Source: Pseudovibrio sp. Alg231-02
GTDB taxonomy: Bacteria > Pseudomonadota > Alphaproteobacteria > Rhizobiales > Stappiaceae
Assembly (NCBI RefSeq): GCF_900143565.1
Contig: NZ_FREX01000007.1
Span: 9 to 64,008 of the forward strand
Length of the DNA: 64,000 bases
Direction: 5' to 3'
The notes under the pieces are model-generated. The model was not told the origin of the DNA, did not search any database, and was given only the letters and a program-made list of their open reading frames with translations. A program made the position numbers and the translations under genes. Below, piece by piece: positions 33,109 through 41,180 of this stretch (position 1 is its first letter; every line of letters begins with the position of its first letter).

Positions 33109-33960
33109 ATGCATTCGGGGGGACTGTTCTTGTCTGAAGTCAAAACTGACCAGATAGAATCTGTTGGCAACGACACTGTTGAAACGATCAATACAGGAGG
33201 AACGGCTCCAGTTGTGTTGGTCTGCGAACATGCATCCAAGTTTATTCCTACATACCTAAATGGCCTCGGTCTAAGTGAAGAAGCTGCAAGCAGCCATGCG
33301 GCTTGGGATCCAGGAGCATTGGCGATTGCCAAGCTTCTCTCCGCCAAGCTGAACGCACCTTTGGTCGCTCAACGAATTTCGCGCCTCGTTTATGATTGTA
33401 ACCGCCCACCGGAAGCGCCGAGTGCCATGCCGGAAAAAAGCGAGATCTACGAGGTGCCGGGCAATGTTTCGTTGAATGATGAACAGCGGCAAGACCGGGC
33501 CAACAAATTTTATCGTCCCTTCCAGTCAGAATTAAAACAGGTGATCGACGCCAAACACACCGCGGGTCAACTCCCGGTGATGGTCACGATCCACTCGTTC
33601 ACACCGGTTTACAATGGCAAGAAAAGAGCCGTTGAGGTGGGTGTACTGCATGACAGCGATACCCGCTTTGCTGATGCACTGCTGGAAGCACTGTGCCCGT
33701 CAGATCTCTACGACATCCAAAGAAACGAACCATATGGGCCGGAAGACGGGGTTACGCATACCCTCGTTGATCAGGCACAATCCCGCGGCCTGCTAAACGT
33801 TATGATTGAAGTGCGCAACGACTTAATCGCAAAGCGAGCAGACCAGAAGAAAATTGCAGACTTGTTAGGAGAGGCAATTCTGCAAGTCCTGCCACAGTTT
33901 AGCGCTGAAACAACTGTGAGCGGGCAGGGAGCAACAACAAAAGCAAGGGCAGCAGATTAA
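33109..33960 (+). CDS. N-formylglutamate amidohydrolase family protein
   Basis: A 283-residue zinc hydrolase of the FGase family (HutG type II): VVLVCEHASKFIPTYL, LVYDCNRPPEAPSAMPEKS, TIHSFTPVYNGKKRAV and NVMIEVRNDLI, where His, Glu and Arg residues form the metal and substrate site. The known member cleaves N-formyl-L-glutamate in histidine breakdown, but no other hut gene is near. In this operon, with a GS-like ligase, an alcohol dehydrogenase and an aldehyde dehydrogenase, it more likely cleaves a gamma-glutamyl or N-acyl amide at the last step. ATG 33109 follows AAGGA by nine bases; longer frames begin upstream but run through the proposed operator. Its stop shares one base with the next start. 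Confidence 0.88.
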   Translation: MHSGGLFLSEVKTDQIESVGNDTVETINTGGTAPVVLVCEHASKFIPTYLNGLGLSEEAASSHAAWDPGALAIAKLLSAKLNAPLVAQRISRLVYDCNRPPEAPSAMPEKSEIYEVPGNVSLNDEQRQDRANKFYRPFQSELKQVIDAKHTAGQLPVMVTIHSFTPVYNGKKRAVEVGVLHDSDTRFADALLEALCPSDLYDIQRNEPYGPEDGVTHTLVDQAQSRGLLNVMIEVRNDLIAKRADQKKIADLLGEAILQVLPQFSAETTVSGQGATTKARAAD

Positions 33961-34469
33961 TGCCAAGGGGAATAGTTGTTTTCGTCAGGTATGTGGACTG
34001 GATCAACAAATATGTTGGCCGCTTTGCCATGTACCTCATTTTCGTGATGCTGGGGGTGCTGTTGTACTCCTCAATTGCGAAGACCTTTTTCGCACCGCCG
34101 CTCTGGACGCTGGAAACAGCCCAGTTCACCATGGCAGCCTACTACCTTCTGGGTGGCGCCTATTCCATGCAGACACAGTCTCACGTGCGCATGGACCTGT
34201 TTTACGGAAGCTGGTCTCCAAGGCGTAAAGCCACCATGGATGTCATGACCATCCTGCTTCTGATTTTGTACCTCATCTTCCTCCTTTACGGCGGTCTTTC
34301 CTCATTGGAATACGCAGTCAAATACGGTGAGGAAAGCTACTCGGCTTGGGCACCACCTATGGCGCCGATCAAAGCCATTATGTGTTTTGGAATATTCTTG
34401 ATGCTGCTTCAGGCAATCGCGACGTTCTTTAAAGACTTGGCCGCAGCCCTTGGGAGGCCGGCGCCATGA
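33960..34469 (+). CDS. TRAP transporter small permease (DctQ type)
   Basis: A 169-residue protein with four membrane helices (MYLIFVMLGVLLYSSI; TMAAYYLLGGAYSM; MTILLLILYLIFLLYGGL; KAIMCFGIFLMLLQAI) and the DctQ phrase QTQSHVRMDLFYG. It is the small subunit of a sodium-driven importer, made with the DctM-type protein that overlaps it by 4 bases (ATGA). The gene begins on the last base of the amidohydrolase stop codon, so translation of the two is coupled. The imported solute is probably the amine or amino alcohol used by the enzymes downstream. Confidence 0.93.
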   Translation: MPRGIVVFVRYVDWINKYVGRFAMYLIFVMLGVLLYSSIAKTFFAPPLWTLETAQFTMAAYYLLGGAYSMQTQSHVRMDLFYGSWSPRRKATMDVMTILLLILYLIFLLYGGLSSLEYAVKYGEESYSAWAPPMAPIKAIMCFGIFLMLLQAIATFFKDLAAALGRPAP

Positions 34470-35791
34470 GTTATGAACTGATCGCAATTTTGATGTTCTC
34501 CAGCATGATGCTGATGCTCCTGACCGGGCAACGTGTTTTTGCTGCAATTGGTTCCGTTGCTGTTATCGCTGCCCTTCTTTTGTGGGGTGATGGTGGCTCC
34601 GAAATCGCCTTCTCCGCCAGCATGAAGCTGATGAAGTGGTACCCGCTCCTCACGCTGCCACTGTTCATTTTCATGGGCTATATGCTCTCTGAATCAGGCA
34701 TTGCCGAAGATCTTTATAAGATGTTCCATGTCTGGACAGGTGGCCTTCATGGTGGATTGGCCATCGGCACAGTCGGCCTCATGGTGATGATTTCAGCCAT
34801 GAACGGTCTGTCTGTGGCCGGTATGGCCATCGGCGCAACAATCGCTCTGCCTGAGTTGCTGCGTCGTGGCTATGACAAGGTTATGGTGACTGGCGTTATT
34901 CAGGCCGGTTCCTCACTGGGCATTCTCGTACCGCCAAGCGTTGTTCTGGTTCTTTACGGCATGATTGCCCGTCAACCTGTCGGTAAGCTTTGGCTCGCAG
35001 GTGCTATTCCGGGTCTGCTGCTGGCAGGACTGTTCATTCTTTACATCGTGGTGCGTTGCCGCCTTCAGCCAGAACTGGGTCCAACCCTTTCTGAAGAAGA
35101 GCGCAAAGAGATCACGTGGTCTGAAAAAATCCGCCTTTTACAAGCTGGTGTGATCCCGCTGTTCATCTTCTTTGCGATGACAGGCCTGTTCCTGATGGGT
35201 GTAACCAGTCTCGTGGAAAGTTCCGCCGTTGGTGCAACAGCTGCCACACTGGCCGCTGCATTCAAACGGCGCCTCACTTTCCGCCTGCTGCACATCACCA
35301 CTGAAAAGACGCTGCAGATCAGTTGTATGTTCATGTGGATCATTCTTGCAGCTCTTGCGTTTGGCGCTGTGTTTGACGGATTGGGCGCTGTGCGTGCGAT
35401 TGAAGGTTTCTTCGTGGGTGACCTCGGTCTTGGCCCATGGGAAATCCTTCTACTGATGCAGCTTTCCTACATCGTGATGGGCATGTTCCTGGATGACACC
35501 GCGATGCTCGTGATTGTGGCTCCGCTTTACGTGCCATTGGTCAAAGTGCTTGGGTTTGATCTGGTCTGGTACGGCGTGCTGTACACCATCACTTGCCAGA
35601 TCGCCTATATGACACCACCATTTGGCTACAACCTGTTCCTGATGCGTGCCATGGCGCCGCCGGAGATTTCGCTGACAGACATCTACAAATCCATCATTCC
35701 ATTCGTTGCAATCATGGTGTTTGGATTGGCTCTGGTCACGGTCTTCCCGCAAATCGCGCTCTGGCTGCCCAACCTTTACTACACGAGGTGA
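34466..35791 (+). CDS. TRAP transporter large permease (DctM type)
   Basis: A 441-residue protein with about 12 membrane helices. Family landmarks: YPLLTLPLFIFMGYMLSESG, MISAMNGLSVAGMAIGATIA, GSSLGILVPPSVVLVLYGMI, then LVESSAVGATAATLAAA and YMTPPFGYNLFLMRAM. It moves the solute across the inner membrane with Na+. It overlaps the small permease by 4 bases and precedes the binding protein by 139 bp. It belongs to the FcbT/YiaN-like large-subunit group. Confidence 0.95.
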   Translation: MSYELIAILMFSSMMLMLLTGQRVFAAIGSVAVIAALLLWGDGGSEIAFSASMKLMKWYPLLTLPLFIFMGYMLSESGIAEDLYKMFHVWTGGLHGGLAIGTVGLMVMISAMNGLSVAGMAIGATIALPELLRRGYDKVMVTGVIQAGSSLGILVPPSVVLVLYGMIARQPVGKLWLAGAIPGLLLAGLFILYIVVRCRLQPELGPTLSEEERKEITWSEKIRLLQAGVIPLFIFFAMTGLFLMGVTSLVESSAVGATAATLAAAFKRRLTFRLLHITTEKTLQISCMFMWIILAALAFGAVFDGLGAVRAIEGFFVGDLGLGPWEILLLMQLSYIVMGMFLDDTAMLVIVAPLYVPLVKVLGFDLVWYGVLYTITCQIAYMTPPFGYNLFLMRAMAPPEISLTDIYKSIIPFVAIMVFGLALVTVFPQIALWLPNLYYTR

Positions 35792-35930
35792 CATGACAAG
35801 GCATCACAAACGTACCCATTGAAGTAATTAGCGAATTCCGGATGGAGACAGATAAAAATCACACCCCTCGCTATAAAAAGTCCACCGGTTCTGAGGGATC
35901 CAGAAATTCATATTCCAAGGGGAATTGAGT

Positions 35931-36986
35931 ATGACGAATAGACGTGATTTTCTTAAGAAAGCTGGTTTAACAACCGTCGCCGCTGCTGGTGCATCTACCC
36001 TTGCAGCTCCGGCTGTTCATGCTGCAGGTCGTCCTATCAAATGGCGCCTTCAGACATATGCTGGTGCAGCACTTGCTCAGCACGTGATCAAGCCATCCAT
36101 TGATGCCTTCAACAAGGCGGCAAATGGTGAGATGGAGATCGAGCTGTACTACGCAGACCAGCTGGTGCCAACTGGTGAACTTTTCCGTGCCATGCAGCGC
36201 GGCACCATTGATGCTGTGCAGTCAGATGATGACTCCATTGCAGCACCAGTAGATGTATCTGTTTTCGGTGGCTATTTCCCATTCGCTTCCCGTTACAGCC
36301 TTGATGTTCCAGCCCTGTTTAACCACTGGGGTCTGAAAGAGATCTGGGAAGAAGCTTATGACGAAGTAGAAGGCGTTAAGTGGCTTTCCGCTGGTGCATG
36401 GGACCCTTGTCACTTTGCGACAAAAGACCCGATCCGCAGCCTTGCTGACCTGAAAGGCAAGCGCGTCTTCACCTTCCCAACCGCTGGCAAGTTCCTGACA
36501 CGCTTTGGCGTTGTTCCGGTCACCCTGCCATGGGAAGACATTGAAGTTGCAATGCAGACTGGCGAACTGGACGGTATTGCGTGGTCCGGTATCACTGAGG
36601 ATTACACAGTAGGTTGGGCTGATGTGACCAACTACTTCCTCACCAACAACATCTCCGGTGCATGGGCTGGCTCTTACTTTGCCAACGAAGAGCGCTGGAA
36701 TGAGCTGCCAGATCACCTGAAGACCCTCTTTAACCTGTGCATGGATAGTTCTCACTACTATCGCCAGCACTGGTACTGGGCAGGCGAAGCCAAGCTGCGC
36801 ACGCAAGGCGAGAAGATGGAGCTGACCTCCATTCCTGATGAAGAGTGGGCAACTGTTGAAGACGAAGCTCTCAAGTTCTGGGATGAAATTGCAGCCAAGT
36901 CCGAGCGTAACGCCCGCGTTGTTAAAATCCTGAAGGAATACAACGCAGCAATGGCAAAAGCTGGTCGTCCTTATCGCTACGGCTAA
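35931..36986 (+). CDS. TRAP transporter substrate-binding protein (TakP-like subgroup)
   Basis: A 351-residue periplasmic protein with a twin-arginine signal (NRRDFLKKAGLTTVAAAG), so it is exported folded. The body is rich in Trp and Tyr as in the TakP-like subgroup: SAGAWDPCHFATKDPIRS, LADLKGKRVFTFPTAGKF, ELDGIAWSGITEDYTVGW, YYRQHWYWAGEAKL. In the usual ligand position (LKGLKIRVxG in other DctPs) it reads LKGKRVFTFPTAG, so the common carboxylate-clamping arginine is displaced or missing, which would allow an uncharged or cationic ligand. ATG 35931 has AAGGGGA eight bases ahead; a TTG at 35925 is less likely. A hairpin (37003-37029) follows, before the GS-like gene. Confidence 0.94.
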   Translation: MTNRRDFLKKAGLTTVAAAGASTLAAPAVHAAGRPIKWRLQTYAGAALAQHVIKPSIDAFNKAANGEMEIELYYADQLVPTGELFRAMQRGTIDAVQSDDDSIAAPVDVSVFGGYFPFASRYSLDVPALFNHWGLKEIWEEAYDEVEGVKWLSAGAWDPCHFATKDPIRSLADLKGKRVFTFPTAGKFLTRFGVVPVTLPWEDIEVAMQTGELDGIAWSGITEDYTVGWADVTNYFLTNNISGAWAGSYFANEERWNELPDHLKTLFNLCMDSSHYYRQHWYWAGEAKLRTQGEKMELTSIPDEEWATVEDEALKFWDEIAAKSERNARVVKILKEYNAAMAKAGRPYRYG

Positions 36987-37002
36987 GCTGTTTTTCCAAG
37001 AT

Positions 37003-37029
37003 TGGTCAGCCCGGTTTTCGGGCTGGCCA
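37003..37029 (+). repeat. Strong hairpin after the second TRAP binding-protein gene
   Basis: An 11-bp stem (37003-37013 with 37019-37029, one G-U pair) closes a 5-base loop GTTTT, 16 bp after the dctP stop and within the operon. No T-run follows. Like the structure at 19053, it may stabilise the upstream message. Confidence 0.7.
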
Positions 37030-37117
37030 CACCACACAGTAACGAAGCAGTGTCGGTGATGCCATGCGGGAGAGGCACAGGCATCCGCCGCTTTAACAGG
37101 GTCCTTGGGGAACAGGT

Positions 37118-38515
37118 ATGTTGCGAGAAGAAACCAAAAAGACACGTAGAACCGGAAAACTGACCCTCGACGAGTTACGCGAGCTGGTCGACACCGGTGA
37201 GATAGACACCGTTATTGCCGCACAGGTGGACATGCAGGGCCGCTTGATGGGCAAGCGCTTTCAGGGTGAGTTCTTCGTGAACAGCGCCTGGGAAGAGACC
37301 CACAGCTGTAATTATCTGCTTGCAACCGACATGGAGATGGCCACTCCGGATGGCTACAAAGCAACAAGTTGGGAAGCGGGTTATGGCGACTACGTCATGA
37401 AGCCAGATCTTGCCACCTTGCGCATTATTCCGTGGCTGGAAGGCACCGCACTGGTATTGTGCGATGTGCTGGACCACCACACCCATAAAGAAGTTCCACA
37501 TTCTCCGCGTGCCATATTGAAAAGCCAGGTCGACCGCCTCGAAGGCATGGGCATGACCGCTAACATGGCGACTGAGCTGGAGTTCTTCCTGTTCAAAGAG
37601 AGTTTTGAAGAAGCCCACGCCAAGGGTTACCGCAATATTTCGCCAGTCTCCGCCTATAATGAGGACTATCACATCTTCCAGACCACCAAGGAAGAGAACG
37701 TGATGCGTGCCATTCGTAACGGCCTTAACGGCGCCGATATTCCGGTTGAGTGCTCCAAAGGCGAAGCTGATGCTGGTCAGGAAGAGATCAACGTCCGTTA
37801 TTCTGATGCACTGAATATGGCAGACCGCCATTCCATCATCAAAAACGGCTGTAAAGAGATCGCATGGCAGAACGGCCAGAGCATCAGCTTTATGGCCAAG
37901 TGGCATTATGATGCTTCCGGCAGTTCCTCCCACGTGCACCAGTCTCTTTGGGGCAAGGATGGTGAGTCTCTGTTTTACGATCCATCCGGCGAATACGGCA
38001 TGTCCAAGATGATGCGCCATTACCTCGCTGGTTTGCTGAAGCACGCAAGTGCGATCACCTATTTCCTTGCGCCAAACATCAACTCCTACAAGCGCTTTGC
38101 GGCTGGCACCTTTGCGCCGACCAAAGCAATCTGGAGTATGGACAACCGTACCGCTGGCTATCGCGTATGCGGCGATGGCACCAAGGCTGTGCGTGTTGAG
38201 TGCCGTGTTGGTGGCGCAGACCTGAACCCATATCTGGCAATGGCCGCGCTGCTCGCTGCTGGCATTGATGGCATCGAAAACGAACTTGAGCTGGAGCCAG
38301 AGTTCAGAGGCGATGCTTACGGAGGTGAGGGCGCTCGCGAAATTCCGACAACTTTGCGCGATGCAGCCACCGAGATGAAGTCTTCCGAGATGCTTCGTGC
38401 TGCGTTTGGGGGCGATGTGATTGATCACTACGCACATGCCGCCAAGATCGAGCAGGATGAATATGACCGCCGTGTAACCGACTGGGAAGTTGCGCGCGGG
38501 TTTGAACGGGCCTGA
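37118..38515 (+). CDS. Glutamine-synthetase-family ligase (probable gamma-glutamyl amide synthetase)
   Basis: A 465-residue protein of the glutamine synthetase superfamily, on the GlnA4/PuuA/IpuC side and not the housekeeping GlnA. Active-site blocks: ATELEFFLF (metal Glu), ECSKGEADAGQEEINVRY, SFMAKWHYDASGSSSHVHQS, PNINSYKRFAAGTFAPT and VECRVGGADLNPYLAMAA (Arg and Asp binding glutamate/nucleotide). Members join L-glutamate to an amine with ATP to give a gamma-glutamyl amide. The neighbours (alcohol and aldehyde dehydrogenases, amidohydrolase, TRAP uptake) suggest an amino alcohol such as ethanolamine. The ATG at 37118 has GGGGAACAGG ahead. Family certain; amine identity inferred. Confidence 0.9.
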   Translation: MLREETKKTRRTGKLTLDELRELVDTGEIDTVIAAQVDMQGRLMGKRFQGEFFVNSAWEETHSCNYLLATDMEMATPDGYKATSWEAGYGDYVMKPDLATLRIIPWLEGTALVLCDVLDHHTHKEVPHSPRAILKSQVDRLEGMGMTANMATELEFFLFKESFEEAHAKGYRNISPVSAYNEDYHIFQTTKEENVMRAIRNGLNGADIPVECSKGEADAGQEEINVRYSDALNMADRHSIIKNGCKEIAWQNGQSISFMAKWHYDASGSSSHVHQSLWGKDGESLFYDPSGEYGMSKMMRHYLAGLLKHASAITYFLAPNINSYKRFAAGTFAPTKAIWSMDNRTAGYRVCGDGTKAVRVECRVGGADLNPYLAMAALLAAGIDGIENELELEPEFRGDAYGGEGAREIPTTLRDAATEMKSSEMLRAAFGGDVIDHYAHAAKIEQDEYDRRVTDWEVARGFERA

Positions 38516-38550
38516 TTAAATCAGCCCACGCTGTGAATGATGAGTTGACC

Positions 38551-39933
38551 ATGACAAAAACACTAAAATGTATTTCACCGGTTGATGGTTCTGTATTTGC
38601 AGAACGTCCGGTGGTAAGCCAGAAAGAAGCAGAAGCCGTCATTGCCAGTGCCAAGAGCGCGCAGAAAGAGTGGGCAGCGCGTCCACTTGCAGAGCGCATC
38701 AAACTGGTGATGGCTGGCGTCGCAAAGATTGGTGAACAGAACGACGAAATCGTTCCTGAACTCGCAAAAATGATGGGTCGTCCGGTCCGTTACGGTGGCG
38801 AGTTTGGCGGCTTTAACGAGCGCGCCTCGCACATGGCAAAGATCGCGGAAGAGAGCCTTAAGCCGATCATTGCCGAAGAGAGCGACAACTTCGAACGCCG
38901 CATCGAGAAGGAACCGCACGGCGTCATCCTCGTGATCGCACCATGGAACTATCCATACATGACTGCGATTAACACCGTTGCTCCGGCCTTGATTGCTGGC
39001 AACGCGGTGATCCTGAAGCACGCCACCCAAACGCTTCTGGTTGGTGAGCGTATGGCAAGTGCGTTTGCAGAGGCAGGTGTTCCGGCAGAGGTATTCCTGA
39101 ACCTCTTCCTAGATCATGACACCACCTCCCACCTGATCGCAGGCCGCAATTTCGGCTTCGTCAACTTTACAGGCTCTGTTGGTGGCGGTCGTGCGATGGA
39201 AATCGCGGCGGCGGGCACCTTCACAGGTCTTGGCCTTGAGCTGGGTGGTAAAGATCCAGGTTACGTGATGGACGATGCAGATGTTGAGGCTGCTGCCGAA
39301 ACACTCATTGACGGTGCTATGTTCAACTCCGGCCAGTGCTGTTGTGGTATCGAGCGCATCTATGTCCATTCTTCCAAGTACGATGCCTTTGTAAAGAAGG
39401 CTGTCGAGATCGTTTCCGGTTACAAACTCGGCAACCCGCTGGATGAGACAACCACCATCGGCCCGATGGCGAACGTTCGTTTTGCAGATCTGGTGCGCAA
39501 ACAGGTGGCAGATGCTGTTGAGCAGGGCGCAAAGCCCATGATCGACGCGGGCCTCTTCCCGGAAGATGATGGTGGCGCTTACCTCGCACCTCAAATCCTC
39601 GTGGATGTAAACCACGATATGGAAGTTATGCGCGAAGAGAGCTTCGGTCCTGTGGTCGGCATCATGAAAGTGGAGAGCGACGAAGAAGCAATCCGCTTGA
39701 TGAACGACAGTCACTACGGCCTGACGGCGTCTCTCTGGACACAGGATCCGGCACGAGCAGCAAAGCTCGGCGCTCAGATCGAGACCGGTACCGTGTTCAT
39801 GAACCGCGCTGATTATCTGGACCCCGCCCTATGCTGGACAGGCTGCAAAGACACGGGCCGCGGCGGCGCTCTGTCTGAGATCGGCTACCAGAACCTGACC
39901 CGTCCAAAATCATATCACCTTAAAAAGGCATAA
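38551..39933 (+). CDS. Aldehyde dehydrogenase family protein
   Basis: A 460-residue NAD(P)-dependent aldehyde dehydrogenase: VILVIAPWNYPYMTAINTVA, NAVILKHATQTLLVGE, FTGSVGGGRAME, catalytic Glu in LELGGKDPGYVM, nucleophile Cys in MFNSGQCCCGIERIYV and the late EESFGPVVGI. Full length and all catalytic residues are present. In this operon it probably oxidises the gamma-glutamylated aldehyde made by the alcohol dehydrogenase next door to the acid. ATG 38551 matches the family start (KTLKCISPVDGS); a GTG at 38533 adds six residues and cannot be excluded. It lies 35 bp after the GS-like gene. Confidence 0.93.
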   Translation: MTKTLKCISPVDGSVFAERPVVSQKEAEAVIASAKSAQKEWAARPLAERIKLVMAGVAKIGEQNDEIVPELAKMMGRPVRYGGEFGGFNERASHMAKIAEESLKPIIAEESDNFERRIEKEPHGVILVIAPWNYPYMTAINTVAPALIAGNAVILKHATQTLLVGERMASAFAEAGVPAEVFLNLFLDHDTTSHLIAGRNFGFVNFTGSVGGGRAMEIAAAGTFTGLGLELGGKDPGYVMDDADVEAAAETLIDGAMFNSGQCCCGIERIYVHSSKYDAFVKKAVEIVSGYKLGNPLDETTTIGPMANVRFADLVRKQVADAVEQGAKPMIDAGLFPEDDGGAYLAPQILVDVNHDMEVMREESFGPVVGIMKVESDEEAIRLMNDSHYGLTASLWTQDPARAAKLGAQIETGTVFMNRADYLDPALCWTGCKDTGRGGALSEIGYQNLTRPKSYHLKKA

Positions 39934-39938
39934 GAAAA

Positions 39939-41102
39939 ATGACTCTGACAGCAAACTGGAGCTACCCGACCGCCATCCGCTTTGGTGCCGGGCGCATTAA
40001 GGAACTGGCCGATGCTTGTGCTGCTGCTGGTATAAAAAAGCCACTGCTTGTCACTGACAAAGGCCTTGCAAACCTGCCTGTCACTGCCAGCACTTTGGAT
40101 GTGATGGAAGAGGCTGGCCTTGGCCGCGCTATGTTCTTTAAGGTTGATCCGAACCCAACCGAGATCAATCTGGAAGCGGGCGTTGCAGCCTTCAACGCTG
40201 GTGGTCATGACGGTGTTATCGCTTTTGGTGGAGGCTCAGGCCTCGACCTTGGCAAGCTGATTGCGTTCATGGCAGGTCAAACCCGTCCAGTCTGGGACTT
40301 TGAAGATATCGGCGATTGGTGGACACGGGCTGATGCGGATGCGATTTATCCGAATATCGCAGTTCCAACCACAGCAGGTACCGGATCTGAAGTTGGCCGT
40401 GCAAGCGTTATCACCAACTCTGAGAGCCACGTAAAGAAGATCATCTTCCATCCGAAGATACTTCCAAGCGTGGTAATTTGTGATCCAGAGCTGACTGTTG
40501 GTATGCCGACGATGATCACAGTTGGTACCGGCATCGATGCATTCGTGCACTGTCTCGAAGCCTACAGCTCTCCGCACTACCACCCGATGTCTCAGGGCAT
40601 CGCGCTGGAAGGCATGCGTCTTGTGAAGGAGAACCTGCCGAAAGTCTTTGAAAATCCAAATGATATCGAAGCTCGTGGCCACATGATGAGTGCGGCGGCT
40701 ATGGGGGCAGTGGCTTTCCAGAAAGGCCTTGGCGGTATTCACGCGCTGGCGCATCCGGTTGGGGCGGTTTACAACACCCATCACGGTTTGACCAATGCTG
40801 TGATCATGCCAACTGTGCTGAAGTTCAACCGTGGTGCGATTGAAGAGCGTATTGAGAAGCTCGCCGCTTACCTTGATATTCCCGGTGGTTTCGACGGTTT
40901 CTTCGATTTCGTTATGAAGATGCGCTCGGATATGGGCGTTCCGAATACTCTGGCCGAACTTGGTGTAGGCACTGACAAGATTGACGTGCTGGCAGAAGAA
41001 GCGGTGAAGGATCCAAGTGCTGGCGGCAACCCGGTCGAGTTTACGCTGGAAGTTGCAAAAGCTCTTCTCATTGAGGCGATTGGAGAACAGGTATCTGCCT
41101 GA
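39939..41102 (+). CDS. Iron-containing alcohol dehydrogenase
   Basis: A 387-residue group-III alcohol dehydrogenase: IRFGAGRIKELADAC, FGGGSGLDLGKLIAFMAGQ (nucleotide-binding region), PTTAGTGSEVGRASVI and metal ligands in GTGIDAFVHCLEAY, GGIHALAHPVGAVYNTHHGL. It converts a primary alcohol to an aldehyde with NAD(P)+ and Fe2+ or Zn2+. Placed directly after the aldehyde dehydrogenase (5-bp gap), it would oxidise the hydroxyl group of a gamma-glutamyl amino alcohol. It closes the operon; a terminator starts 24 bp after the stop. Confidence 0.93.
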   Translation: MTLTANWSYPTAIRFGAGRIKELADACAAAGIKKPLLVTDKGLANLPVTASTLDVMEEAGLGRAMFFKVDPNPTEINLEAGVAAFNAGGHDGVIAFGGGSGLDLGKLIAFMAGQTRPVWDFEDIGDWWTRADADAIYPNIAVPTTAGTGSEVGRASVITNSESHVKKIIFHPKILPSVVICDPELTVGMPTMITVGTGIDAFVHCLEAYSSPHYHPMSQGIALEGMRLVKENLPKVFENPNDIEARGHMMSAAAMGAVAFQKGLGGIHALAHPVGAVYNTHHGLTNAVIMPTVLKFNRGAIEERIEKLAAYLDIPGGFDGFFDFVMKMRSDMGVPNTLAELGVGTDKIDVLAEEAVKDPSAGGNPVEFTLEVAKALLIEAIGEQVSA

Positions 41103-41126
41103 TTTCTCGTTAATCTACAAATAATT

Positions 41127-41163
41127 AGCCCCGCAGAACTTCTGGCTTTGCGGGGCTTTTTCT
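41127..41163. terminator. Rho-independent terminator after the alcohol dehydrogenase
   Basis: AGCCCCGCA (41127-41135) pairs perfectly with TGCGGGGCT (41149-41157), followed by TTTTTCTT. It closes the plus-strand operon and stands before the convergent aminopeptidase gene. Confidence 0.9.
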
Positions 41164-41180
41164 TATTGCTTCAGCCGTGA

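Noticed and set aside
33109-33960. Histidine-degradation hutG
   Set aside because: No hutU, hutH, hutI or hutC gene lies nearby and the neighbours fit a gamma-glutamyl pathway better, so the gene symbol was withheld.
37175-38437. A 420-codon antisense frame across the GS-like gene
   Set aside because: The plus-strand GS-family motifs are unambiguous; this is a coding shadow.
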